DNA from: Prolixibacteraceae bacterium
GTDB lineage: Bacteria; Bacteroidota; Bacteroidia; Bacteroidales; Prolixibacteraceae
Length of the DNA stretch: 64,000 nt
Assembly: GCA_023229575.1 (NCBI GenBank)
Contig: JALNYZ010000005.1
Coordinates: 62,001-126,000 of the forward strand
Direction of reading: 5' to 3'
The stretch's first letter is position 1. Each line of letters begins with the position of its first letter. The notes under the pieces were generated by a model. That model made no database searches. It saw only the letters and a list, made by a program, of their open reading frames with translations, and was not told where the DNA came from. Shown one piece after another: positions 17,406 through 25,172 of the stretch. Made by a program: the position numbers and the translations under genes.

Positions 17406-20273
17406 TCAGAAGCGGAATCCCAATTCAAGGGAGTAACTGCTTCCTGGTTTGAAGCTTCTTAGAACCTGATCCCTGTTGAAATTTTTGATAGCAGAAATTC
17501 CACCATTGTAATAGCTCATATCTACCGTTGCATTTATATTTTGTTTGTAGACAACGCTTTGGTTAAGTAAATCTTTGATGGAAAATTTTATTTCCATGTA
17601 TTTTCCAACTTTTTTACTGATTACAAAATCTACCAGATGTCGTGGCATTTCGTACACATCAGGAACGTCTTCCCATGAGTTTTGCTGGGGAGTTCCAACG
17701 ATTTGAATTCTTTTACCAATTACATTGTAAAGCAGGTTGATCATCAATCTGCTTTTCTCTTTGTCACTATAAAAGATCCCCGCATTCAGGATATATGGTG
17801 ATTGACCTGCCATAGGCCGTGTTTTCTCTGTGACTTTGTTGCTGAAACTGATCTCGCTTTTAATCAGCGCACCATTCAGTGCAACATTCAACTTCTCTAG
17901 AAAACCGGTCGAGCCAAGCGATTTACGAATTTCTGCTTCTACACCGTAATTCATTGCCTGATCTGCATTTTGGTAAGTATATTCCAATCCGCTACCGGTC
18001 TGAAGATATTTTACCTCAATAGGATTTTTGAATTTTTTGTAAAAAAGGCCAACTGACAGCAATTCGTTTTTAGAGGGATAGTGTTCAAATCTGATTTCAC
18101 CGTTGGTGATAGATGCATTTTTTAGTTTTGGGTTTCCTGAATACACTGCGTTGTTTTCGAAATCATAGAAAGGAAAGGGGGCAATCTCCCTGAACTCAGG
18201 ACGGTTCAATGATTCGCCATAGGCCACCCGTAAAAGGTTTTCGTCGTTAAACAGGTAAACGGCATTTACGGAAGGGAGTATGTTGAAAGTGTCGTTGGTA
18301 ACTGTAATAGGTTGAAGGAACCTGTCGTAACTATCAATCTCCTGCTTATTTTTTTCTCCTCTGATACCTGTGTAGACAGATAATTTTTTGGAGAAAGGAA
18401 TCTGAAGTGCCAGATAACCTGCCAGTTGATTGTTATTTCCTGTGTAAGAATCTGATTTACTGGTTTCTTCAGCCAATTTTATTCCTGTAGTTGTATTGAT
18501 ATTGCCATCAGCAAACATTTGGTCGAAGGGCAGATATCCAATTTCTATATTGTATTTGGATTTATCTGATGCAACATATCCCAACTTTCTGGCACTAAAT
18601 TTCCGCTCTTTTTTCTCAGAATAGATACCAGCCTTTAAAGTTGGCTTGATATTTAAAACAGTGAAAGCATGTTCAAGATTCGCGGCTAGAGAATAAACAT
18701 TTTCACCGAGGTTCATGTATACACGTCCGGCATTGGCGGTTAATGGATTAGATGGAAAAACCATATAAAACCTGCCATAATTTGCATCATTTTTGTTCTC
18801 ATTCATGGTAAGTTTTAATCTTTTCAGATCGGGTTCGTCGCGTGTAGCCCGTGAATATCCCGCAATCCAGTCAATTTTTGTTTTGTTCTCGTTGAAAGAG
18901 TGCGTTCCGCTCAGCTGACCCATGTACGTATTACGGCTCATAAATCCATATTCGTAGGATTCAATTTTGGAATTACTATAAAACTCAATACCGCGTCTTT
19001 GGGTGGTTTTTGTATAACCGATGTGATTGAAAAGGTTGCGAAGTTCTATTTTGCTTCCCTTGCCTAAAAAAACGCTCCAGTTGTGCATTAAACCTAACTT
19101 GGCCGTATTCTTGTAAACGTTGTCGCTAAAAGAAAAATCAAATCCTGGTTTGTCAATGTCGAACCTATAAACACCGAAATTATTGTTTTCAACCTGATCG
19201 AAGCTTTTGGTATTGGAATAGTTCAATGCCGTAACTTCACCAAAGATTAGTTTATTCAATTTGAACCGGTGCGCCATTGTAAATGAAAATCTCAAGTCGG
19301 GTGTTGCCGTATTTGTTTTAGACACCCAGTTCTTATTCAGCATTCGACCCAGCAAAACCTGATCATTTGCGCCAACATCCCTTAAATCGTTCGGGAAGAT
19401 AGCCGGCAGTTTTCTTGTTCCGTCATCCATTCCAAGCCAGTCTGTTTTTCCTCCCTGATATTTGCTGAAATCACTGAATGTCGTACGTGGCGTCATGGAG
19501 GTACCAATTGAAAATGAATATGCGTTTGATTCCGGCACATCTTTTGTACTTAGCTTGATAAATCCTCCTGAAAAATCTCCGGGTAGTTCTGGTGCCGGAG
19601 TTTTGAATATCATCATGTTTTCGATCATGGAACTGGGAACTATGTCGAAGGAAAATGCCCGGCTGTCTGCTTCGGAACTTGGTGCAGAAGCATTGTTGAG
19701 CCAAACACTATTGTATCGTTGTCCCAAACCTCTGACGATAACAAACCGGTCATCTACAATTGTTACACCGGGAACGCGTTTGACAACCTCCGACGCATCC
19801 CTGTCCTGTGAACGCTGAATTTGTTGATTGGAAATCCCGTTCGAGGTAATAAGGCTGGATTTTATGGCGCTAATAATAGATACGTCCGAACCTTTTCTTC
19901 TGGTGGCAGTGACAGTGATATCGCCTAAGCTGATTGTAGCTTCTTCCATCTCGGCATTTAACTGAATTCGCTTGTTGGCTGCGACAACCACCCCCTCGAA
20001 GACGATAGGATTGTAAGATATATAGGATATCTTTACATTGTAGGTGCCAGGTTTGATGTTGTCAATCAGAAAGTGCCCATCGAAGTTGGTAACGGCACCG
20101 ATACTTGTTCCATCCAGTACAACTTGAGCTCCGACAAGTGTTTCTCTGTTTTTTTTGTCAAAAATTGTTCCCTCAATACTCCCAATTGCAGCAAAACTAT
20201 TGCTGTTAAGGAAAAGAATCATTAGAAGACCAAACAGCGTATTTTGCAAGACCCTTTTAAATAAATAATTCAT
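17406..20273 (-). CDS. TonB-dependent outer-membrane receptor with CarboxypepD_reg extension
   Basis: 955 residues. Signal peptide (about 1-29), CarboxypepD_reg-like domain (about 31-108, GSIEGTIFDKKNRETLVGAQ and NFDGHFLIDNIKPGTYNV), and plug with TVTATRRKGSD, VVKRVPGVTIVDDRFVIVRGLGQRYNSVWLN and PGDFSGGFIKL. A ~700-residue barrel ends in the terminal Phe of LELGFRF. The plug is the RGLGQRYN subclass rather than SusC. Its promoter has a Pho-box array and its downstream partner is a lipoprotein. I infer uptake of a phosphorus-containing compound, but the substrate cannot be read from sequence. Confidence 0.88.
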   Translation of the reverse strand: MNYLFKRVLQNTLFGLLMILFLNSNSFAAIGSIEGTIFDKKNRETLVGAQVVLDGTSIGAVTNFDGHFLIDNIKPGTYNVKISYISYNPIVFEGVVVAANKRIQLNAEMEEATISLGDITVTATRRKGSDVSIISAIKSSLITSNGISNQQIQRSQDRDASEVVKRVPGVTIVDDRFVIVRGLGQRYNSVWLNNASAPSSEADSRAFSFDIVPSSMIENMMIFKTPAPELPGDFSGGFIKLSTKDVPESNAYSFSIGTSMTPRTTFSDFSKYQGGKTDWLGMDDGTRKLPAIFPNDLRDVGANDQVLLGRMLNKNWVSKTNTATPDLRFSFTMAHRFKLNKLIFGEVTALNYSNTKSFDQVENNNFGVYRFDIDKPGFDFSFSDNVYKNTAKLGLMHNWSVFLGKGSKIELRNLFNHIGYTKTTQRRGIEFYSNSKIESYEYGFMSRNTYMGQLSGTHSFNENKTKIDWIAGYSRATRDEPDLKRLKLTMNENKNDANYGRFYMVFPSNPLTANAGRVYMNLGENVYSLAANLEHAFTVLNIKPTLKAGIYSEKKERKFSARKLGYVASDKSKYNIEIGYLPFDQMFADGNINTTTGIKLAEETSKSDSYTGNNNQLAGYLALQIPFSKKLSVYTGIRGEKNKQEIDSYDRFLQPITVTNDTFNILPSVNAVYLFNDENLLRVAYGESLNRPEFREIAPFPFYDFENNAVYSGNPKLKNASITNGEIRFEHYPSKNELLSVGLFYKKFKNPIEVKYLQTGSGLEYTYQNADQAMNYGVEAEIRKSLGSTGFLEKLNVALNGALIKSEISFSNKVTEKTRPMAGQSPYILNAGIFYSDKEKSRLMINLLYNVIGKRIQIVGTPQQNSWEDVPDVYEMPRHLVDFVISKKVGKYMEIKFSIKDLLNQSVVYKQNINATVDMSYYNGGISAIKNFNRDQVLRSFKPGSSYSLELGFRF

Positions 20274-20303
20274 AAACTCAGTATATCAATTCAATCTCCG
20301 GTG

Positions 20304-20360
20304 CAAAATTGGACTATTGCTGTTACAGAGTTGTTTCAAAAAAAATACACTATGGTTAAA
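20304..20360 (-). promoter_or_regulatory. Pho-box array and promoter of the TonB receptor gene
   Basis: Units at an exact 11-bp period start at 20321 (TGTTACA), 20332 (TGTTTCA), 20343 (AAATACA) and 20354 (GGTTAAA, weak). The coding strand reads TGTAACA, TGAAACA and so on. A -7-like CAATTTTG (complement of 20304-20311) lies 9 bp downstream of the proximal unit, the same distance as at the porin promoter. The 309-nt gap 20274-20582 holds this promoter on one side and the GH1 promoter on the other. Confidence 0.72.
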
Positions 20361-20546
20361 CTTATTTTTTTACATTGGCATGAATGAATTTCTTAAATGT
20401 GGCGCTTTGATTTACTTTGTGAGAATAAGATATTTTGATTCACTTTCAGGATAATTTTTGTAATAGTCATTTATTTGGTGCTCTATGGATTTTATCTGTG
20501 TTTTTATGTTGGTCATTTTTTATATCGGCTCACAGAACTTAAATGC

Positions 20547-20554
20547 TATTTTTG
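20547..20554 (+). promoter_or_regulatory. Candidate -7 element of the GH1 gene
   Basis: TATTTTTG matches the Bacteroidota -7 consensus TAnnTTTG exactly and lies 28 nt before the chosen ATG at 20583. No clear -33 TTG was found at the usual distance. Confidence 0.4.
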
Positions 20555-20582
20555 CCTTTTCGCTTTTTACGAAAGACGGATA

Positions 20583-21995
20583 ATGGTTAGACTCGAATTT
20601 TTAAAACAACTGGCAGTGCTTTCTGCAATATTGAAAGTCGCTCCGGCGCTCGCAAAAGGTATTACAGATACGGATATCAGCAGGAAAGTTTTCGGAGATG
20701 ATTTCTTCTGGGGCGTTGCGACTTCAGCCTATCAGATTGAAGGCGCCTGGAATATTGATGGAAAGGGAGAATCGGTATGGGACAGGTTCTCTTCCAAACC
20801 AGGGCATATCAAGGATAAATCAAATGGGAACGAAGCCATCAATTTTTACCATAGTTATGAAGCTGACCTGGAACTTCTGAAGAGTCTAAATTTTAAGAAT
20901 TTCAGGTTCTCATTTTCGTGGGCACGTCTCATTCCTGATGGTACCGGAAGCGTCAACGAAAAGGGGGTCGATTTTTACAACAGGCTGATTGACAAATGTC
21001 TTAAACTTGGAATTGAACCCTGGGCCATGCTTTACCATTGGGATTTACCACAGGTACTCGAGGATCGGGGTGGATGGGCTAACCGGGATATCCTGGGCTG
21101 GTTTTCGGAATTCACGGAATTTTGCACCAGAAGATATGGCGATAGGGTAAAGCACTGGATGGTCCTGAATGAACCCGCAGGATTTACCACCCTGGGATAC
21201 CTATCGGGCATCCATGCACCCAACCGGACCGGAATAGGTAAGTTCCTGGCTTCTGTTCATCATGCATGTCTTTGCCAGGCAGAAGGGGGGAGAATTATTC
21301 GCCGGAACGTCAATCAGGGCCATATCGGAACCACATTTTCCTGTTCCCACACCGAACCATATAAATTGAAGGATAGCCATCAACGGGCGGCCCAAAGGCT
21401 GGATGTCGTGTTGAACCGCCTTTTTATTGAACCCTCGCTGGGGATGGGATATCCCTATGCGGAACTTCCATTTCTAAGGAAAATTGAGAAATATATAGAT
21501 CCGGGCGATCAGGAAAAGTTGAAATTTGATTTTGATTTTATTGGTTTACAAAATTATTTCAGGGTGGTCACCAAACCTTCACTTATCCCATTTATTTGGG
21601 CAAATCGGGTAAAGCCGGAGGATGGTGCCGAACTTACAGAAATGGGTTGGGAAGTGGCCCCCGAGGGCATTTACCATATTATCAAGCAGTTCTCTAAATA
21701 CCCTGTAAAGGAGATCATTGTGACGGAAAACGGAGCGGCATTTCCCGATCAGCTAATAAATGGAAGGATTCATGATCCGCAAAGAATTGAATTTTACAAG
21801 CGATACCTTCAAAAAATCCTTAAAGCTAAAAATGAAGGGGTTAATGTTAGTGGTTATTTTGCCTGGACATTTATCGACAATTTTGAATGGGCGGAAGGAT
21901 ACCGGCCACGGTTTGGGATAGTCTACAATAATTTTTCAACCCAGGAGCGCATTATCAAAGATTCCGGCTACTGGTTCCGGGATTTTTTAAAATAG
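20583..21995 (+). CDS. Exported GH1 beta-glucosidase
   Basis: 470 residues. A hydrophobic N-terminus (LAVLSAILKVAPALAKG) looks like a Sec signal, so the enzyme is probably periplasmic. GH1 landmarks: FFWGVATSAYQIEGAWN (41-57), acid/base Glu197 in VLNEP, nucleophile Glu382 in IIVTENGAAFPD, and the aglycone-site FEWAEGYRPRFGIVY. I use the ATG at 20583 because an upstream in-frame start at 20475 would put a long odd extension before the signal and engulf the promoter. It lies between two Pho-controlled units; a link to glycolipid turnover is possible but unsupported. Confidence 0.93.
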   Translation: MVRLEFLKQLAVLSAILKVAPALAKGITDTDISRKVFGDDFFWGVATSAYQIEGAWNIDGKGESVWDRFSSKPGHIKDKSNGNEAINFYHSYEADLELLKSLNFKNFRFSFSWARLIPDGTGSVNEKGVDFYNRLIDKCLKLGIEPWAMLYHWDLPQVLEDRGGWANRDILGWFSEFTEFCTRRYGDRVKHWMVLNEPAGFTTLGYLSGIHAPNRTGIGKFLASVHHACLCQAEGGRIIRRNVNQGHIGTTFSCSHTEPYKLKDSHQRAAQRLDVVLNRLFIEPSLGMGYPYAELPFLRKIEKYIDPGDQEKLKFDFDFIGLQNYFRVVTKPSLIPFIWANRVKPEDGAELTEMGWEVAPEGIYHIIKQFSKYPVKEIIVTENGAAFPDQLINGRIHDPQRIEFYKRYLQKILKAKNEGVNVSGYFAWTFIDNFEWAEGYRPRFGIVYNNFSTQERIIKDSGYWFRDFLK

Positions 21996-22001
21996 CCAAA
22001 G

Positions 22002-22041
22002 TGTAACCGTTATTTCACTGTTTTGTAACTGACCCGTAATT
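22002..22041 (+). promoter_or_regulatory. Candidate Pho box upstream of the plcP-like gene
   Basis: Units at an exact 11-bp period start at 22002 (TGTAACC), 22013 (TTTCACT, weak), 22024 (TGTAACT) and 22035 (CGTAATT). Here the gene is on the plus strand and the units read TGTAAC on the plus strand, the same orientation relative to the gene as the three minus-strand arrays. The -7 element is not clear; TTAATTAG at 22051-22058 is a weak match at the expected distance. Confidence 0.62.
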
Positions 22042-22079
22042 TGTTTGGCGTTAATTAGCTGCGTGAAAAACCGTAACTG

Positions 22080-22925
22080 ATGGACAAAAAGCGAAGCGTT
22101 GAATTGGTGGTTCTTTCCGATATACATTTGGGTACTTCGGGATGCCACGCTACCGAGTTGTTAAAGTATTTGAAAAGCATTCGTCCCAAAACGATTGTAC
22201 TTAACGGCGATATCATCGATATCTGGCAATTTAACAAACGGTTCTTTCCGAAATCACATCTTAAAGTTGTCAAACATCTGATTGGATTGGCCTCAGGTAG
22301 TAGCACAGTCTATTACATCACGGGAAACCACGATGAGATGTTCAGAAAATTCTCTGGATTGAAGATAGGTAAGCTTCGTATCCTTAACGAGTTGAAACTT
22401 GAACTGAACGGAAAAAAAATCTGGATTTTTCATGGCGATGTTTTTGATGTGGTGATGCAGTATTCCAGGTGGCTGGCCAAAATTGGGGCAATAGGTTACG
22501 ATACCCTGATATGGTTGAATACCAAAATAAACTGGATAAACAGGAAACTGAATTTCGGGCCGGTCTCCTTTTCGAAAAAAATCAAAAAATCCGTCAAAGG
22601 GGCAGTGAAGTTTATCAACGCATTTGAAGATACAGCAGCTTCGATAGCTGCACAAAAAGGAATCGATTACATTGTTTGCGGCCACATTCATCATCCCGAA
22701 ATGAGGGAGATACCCGTCGGTAACAAAACCATCAATTATCTCAACTCCGGCGACTGGATTGAAAACCTGACTGCACTTGAATACAACCTGGGGAAATGGA
22801 GCTTATTCACTTATAAGGAAGACTTCGTGGAAGATCCCGGAAATGCGGATGCTGATTTTGAAAAGATCGTTGACCTGGAAGTAAAAGAGCTGTTTAAAAA
22901 TATGGTGGTCGAGTTTCAACGATAA
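22080..22925 (+). CDS. plcP: PlcP-like calcineurin-fold metallophosphoesterase
   Basis: 281 residues, no signal peptide. Metal-binding motifs of the calcineurin fold are complete: SDIHLGTSGC (13-22), NGDIID (42-47), GNHDE (82-86), FHGD (117-120) and CGHIHHPE (200-207). It resembles LpxH-like proteins. The SDxHLGTxGC start, the IGYDTLIWLNT and FEDTAASIA segments and the final NSGDWIENLTALEY closely match PlcP, the intracellular phospholipase C that removes head groups from phospholipids during phosphate starvation. A Pho box lies upstream and a glycosyltransferase follows after 25 bp, the typical PlcP-Agt pairing. A generic UDP-diacylglucosamine hydrolase role is the main alternative. Confidence 0.8.
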   Translation: MDKKRSVELVVLSDIHLGTSGCHATELLKYLKSIRPKTIVLNGDIIDIWQFNKRFFPKSHLKVVKHLIGLASGSSTVYYITGNHDEMFRKFSGLKIGKLRILNELKLELNGKKIWIFHGDVFDVVMQYSRWLAKIGAIGYDTLIWLNTKINWINRKLNFGPVSFSKKIKKSVKGAVKFINAFEDTAASIAAQKGIDYIVCGHIHHPEMREIPVGNKTINYLNSGDWIENLTALEYNLGKWSLFTYKEDFVEDPGNADADFEKIVDLEVKELFKNMVVEFQR

Positions 22926-22950
22926 TTGTGGATAATATAAATTTTCAGTC

Positions 22951-23988
22951 ATGAGAATATTGTATGCTATTCAGGGAACCGGTAACGGTCATATCAGCCG
23001 TGCAAGGGATATTATACCTTATCTTCAGGAATTTTGTCAATGCGATATCCTGGTAAGTGGGACCCAAAGTGATGTTGAGTTGGGCGTACCCATCAATTTT
23101 AGGTTAAGGGGTTTGAGTTTCTGGTTTGGTAAAAGCGGAGGTGTGGATTTATGGAAAACCCTGACAAAAACCAACCTGTGGAACCTAAAACGCGAAATCG
23201 ATCAGCTCAGAGTTGAGGATTATGACTTGGTAATCAACGATTTTGAACCTGTCTCGGCTTGGGCATGCAAGAAAAAAAATATTCCATGTATCAGTCTGAG
23301 CCATCAGGGGGCGCTATTTAGCGGCAAAGTGCCTATGCCATTTGAGAATGATCGTTTTGGCCGTTTCATTTTGAGAAACTATGCCCCGGCAGACACACAT
23401 TTTGGATTTCATTTCAATGCTTATGACGACAATATTTTTACTCCGGTCATTAGAAAACAGGTGAGGGATTGTGAAACCGATGAACTGGATTATTTCACCG
23501 TCTATCTGCCTGCCTATGATGACAAGTTTTTGGTGGATACGCTATCTTTATTTGGTGATTACGACTGGCACATCTTCTCAAAACATGCAAAAAAATCGTA
23601 TCAGGTTGATAATATTGTGGTTAGAAAAATAGCCAATGACAAATTTGTTGAGGATATGGCAAACTCTTCAGGCGTTTTATGCGGTGCAGGATTTGAGACT
23701 CCAGCCGAAGCGCTTTACCTGAATAAGAAGTTGATGGTGATACCCATGAAGGGCCAGTATGAACAGCAATGCAATGCCGCAGCGCTTGAATTGATGGGGG
23801 TTCCGGTTATAAAAAATTTGCATCCTTCGCAGTTTGAAAAGATCAGTAATTGGCTCGAATCGGACGAAAAGGTAGAAGTCCATTATCCTGATCAGACCAG
23901 GAAGATAGTCAGAAGAATCTTTGAGGTTAATGTCCAGAGCGTATTGCAAAGCAATCATTGGGATCTCAATTACCAGCTAATCTCTTGA
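22951..23988 (+). CDS. Glycosyltransferase (GT-B fold) paired with plcP
   Basis: 345 residues, no signal peptide. N-terminal ILYAIQGTGNGHISRARDI is the MurG-like glycine-rich acceptor loop. The C-terminal half has GVLCGAGFETPAEALYLNKKLMVIPMKGQYEQQCNA, the nucleotide-sugar binding motif of GT-B enzymes (Glu in FETPAEAL). It is cotranscribed with the PlcP-like gene. By analogy with PlcP-Agt systems it would glycosylate the diacylglycerol released from phospholipids to give phosphorus-free glycolipids. The fold is confident; acceptor and sugar are inferred. Confidence 0.8.
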   Translation: MRILYAIQGTGNGHISRARDIIPYLQEFCQCDILVSGTQSDVELGVPINFRLRGLSFWFGKSGGVDLWKTLTKTNLWNLKREIDQLRVEDYDLVINDFEPVSAWACKKKNIPCISLSHQGALFSGKVPMPFENDRFGRFILRNYAPADTHFGFHFNAYDDNIFTPVIRKQVRDCETDELDYFTVYLPAYDDKFLVDTLSLFGDYDWHIFSKHAKKSYQVDNIVVRKIANDKFVEDMANSSGVLCGAGFETPAEALYLNKKLMVIPMKGQYEQQCNAAALELMGVPVIKNLHPSQFEKISNWLESDEKVEVHYPDQTRKIVRRIFEVNVQSVLQSNHWDLNYQLIS

Positions 23989-24012
23989 GATCCCATATAA
24001 TCTGAGGGTTTT

Positions 24013-24114
24013 ATGAAGAAAGGGTTACCGATCGGAGAAGGATTAATCCCATTAGTCGTTTTTCTCCTTGGAATGTTTATTTTTGTGGCTTGTCCATTTG
24101 GTCGGATATCCTGA
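24013..24114 (+). CDS. Possible small membrane peptide (33 residues)
   Basis: A short frame starting 24 bp after the glycosyltransferase stop encodes a 33-residue peptide with a Lys-Lys start, GEGLIPLVVFLLGMFIF as one membrane segment, and a CPFGR end. The charge pattern and single hydrophobic helix suggest a real small membrane protein, perhaps a third member of the plcP unit. There is no clear ribosome-binding site and no recognised family, so chance is possible. Confidence 0.35.
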   Translation: MKKGLPIGEGLIPLVVFLLGMFIFVACPFGRIS

Positions 24115-24146
24115 TCAGGACAATCAAGAAATCAGATTTAGTATTT

Positions 24147-25052
24147 ATGGAGTTACATACCATTAACCATCTAAGGGAATTAGAGGCAGAGTCGATCTTC
24201 GTCATCCGTGAAGTGGCTGCGCAATTCGAAAATCCTGTGATGCTTTTCTCAGGTGGCAAGGATTCAATTGTCATGTTTTTCCTGGCCCGTAAGGCTTTTT
24301 ATCCTGCCAAAGTTCCGTTTCCTTTGATGCACATCGACACCGGTCACAATTTTGAGGAGACCATTACCTACCGGGATGACCTAGCCGAAAAGACAGGCAC
24401 CAAGCTACTTGTTAAATATGTCCAGGATTCTATTGACCATGGACGGGCTATCGAAGAGAGGGGCGTCAACGCGAGCCGCAATGTACTGCAGACAGTGACA
24501 CTTCTGGACGCGATTGAAGAGATGAAGTTCGATTGTGCCATGGGCGGAGGTCGCCGCGATGAGGAGAAAGCCCGTGCCAAGGAGCGTTTTTTCTCGCACC
24601 GGGATGAATTCGGACAGTGGGATCCCAAAAATCAACGTCCTGAACTCTGGAACCTGTTTAATGGCAAAAAGCATATTGGCGAACACTTCAGGGTATTTCC
24701 AATCAGCAACTGGACGGAAATGGATGTGTGGCAATACATTCTGATGGAAAACATTCCCATGCCAAGTCTCTATTTCACCCACGAACGTGAGGTGTTCTGC
24801 AGGGATGGCGTTTGGCTGGCCACTGCCCCGTTTATGCAGTTGAAGCCCGGCGAAAAGGCTGAAGTTAAAAGAATCCGCTGTCGTACCATCGGTGATATTA
24901 CCTGTACCGGGGTGACCCTTTCAGCGGCCAATACGCTGGAAGAGATCATTCAGGAGGTAGCGGCAAGCCGCGTGACTGAAAGGGGAGGCCGTGCCGACGA
25001 CAAACGCTCGGAAGCTGCCATGGAAGACAGGAAAAAAGAGGGGTATTTTTGA
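24147..25052 (+). CDS. cysD: Sulfate adenylyltransferase subunit 2 (CysD)
   Basis: 301 residues. PP-loop SGGKDSIVM near residue 35, HIDTGHNFEETI, GGGRRDEEKARAKER and the C-terminal GGRADDKRSEAAMEDRKKEGYF are all typical of CysD. With CysN it makes APS from sulfate and ATP. I start at the ATG at 24147 (MELHTINHL), the family start, not at the in-frame ATG at 24090. A word-repeat hairpin begins exactly at its stop and separates it from cysN. Confidence 0.96.
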   Translation: MELHTINHLRELEAESIFVIREVAAQFENPVMLFSGGKDSIVMFFLARKAFYPAKVPFPLMHIDTGHNFEETITYRDDLAEKTGTKLLVKYVQDSIDHGRAIEERGVNASRNVLQTVTLLDAIEEMKFDCAMGGGRRDEEKARAKERFFSHRDEFGQWDPKNQRPELWNLFNGKKHIGEHFRVFPISNWTEMDVWQYILMENIPMPSLYFTHEREVFCRDGVWLATAPFMQLKPGEKAEVKRIRCRTIGDITCTGVTLSAANTLEEIIQEVAASRVTERGGRADDKRSEAAMEDRKKEGYF

Positions 25053-25139
25053 GTGATGAGTTATAAGTTATGAGTTATGAGTGATGGCAGTTGTGTTATA
25101 ACTCATCATTCATCATTCATAACTCATAACTCATAACTT
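25053..25139. repeat. Word-repeat inverted repeat between cysD and cysN
   Basis: Left arm 25053-25086 is made of GAGTTATGA and GAGTGATG words and right arm 25098-25139 of TCATAACTCA and TCATTCATCA words; the two pair over most of their length with slipped words. It fills most of the 120-nt gap inside what should be one cysDN operon, so it may act as mRNA structure rather than a terminator (no U-run). Confidence 0.75.
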
Positions 25140-25172
25140 GTTGATTAATAGTTGAAATGATATAAGGTTAGC

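Noticed and set aside
20475..20582. Longer N-terminus for the GH1 protein starting at 20475
   Set aside because: It would place 36 hydrophobic, Cys/Phe-rich residues before a normal signal peptide and would include the exact -7 element at 20547-20554.
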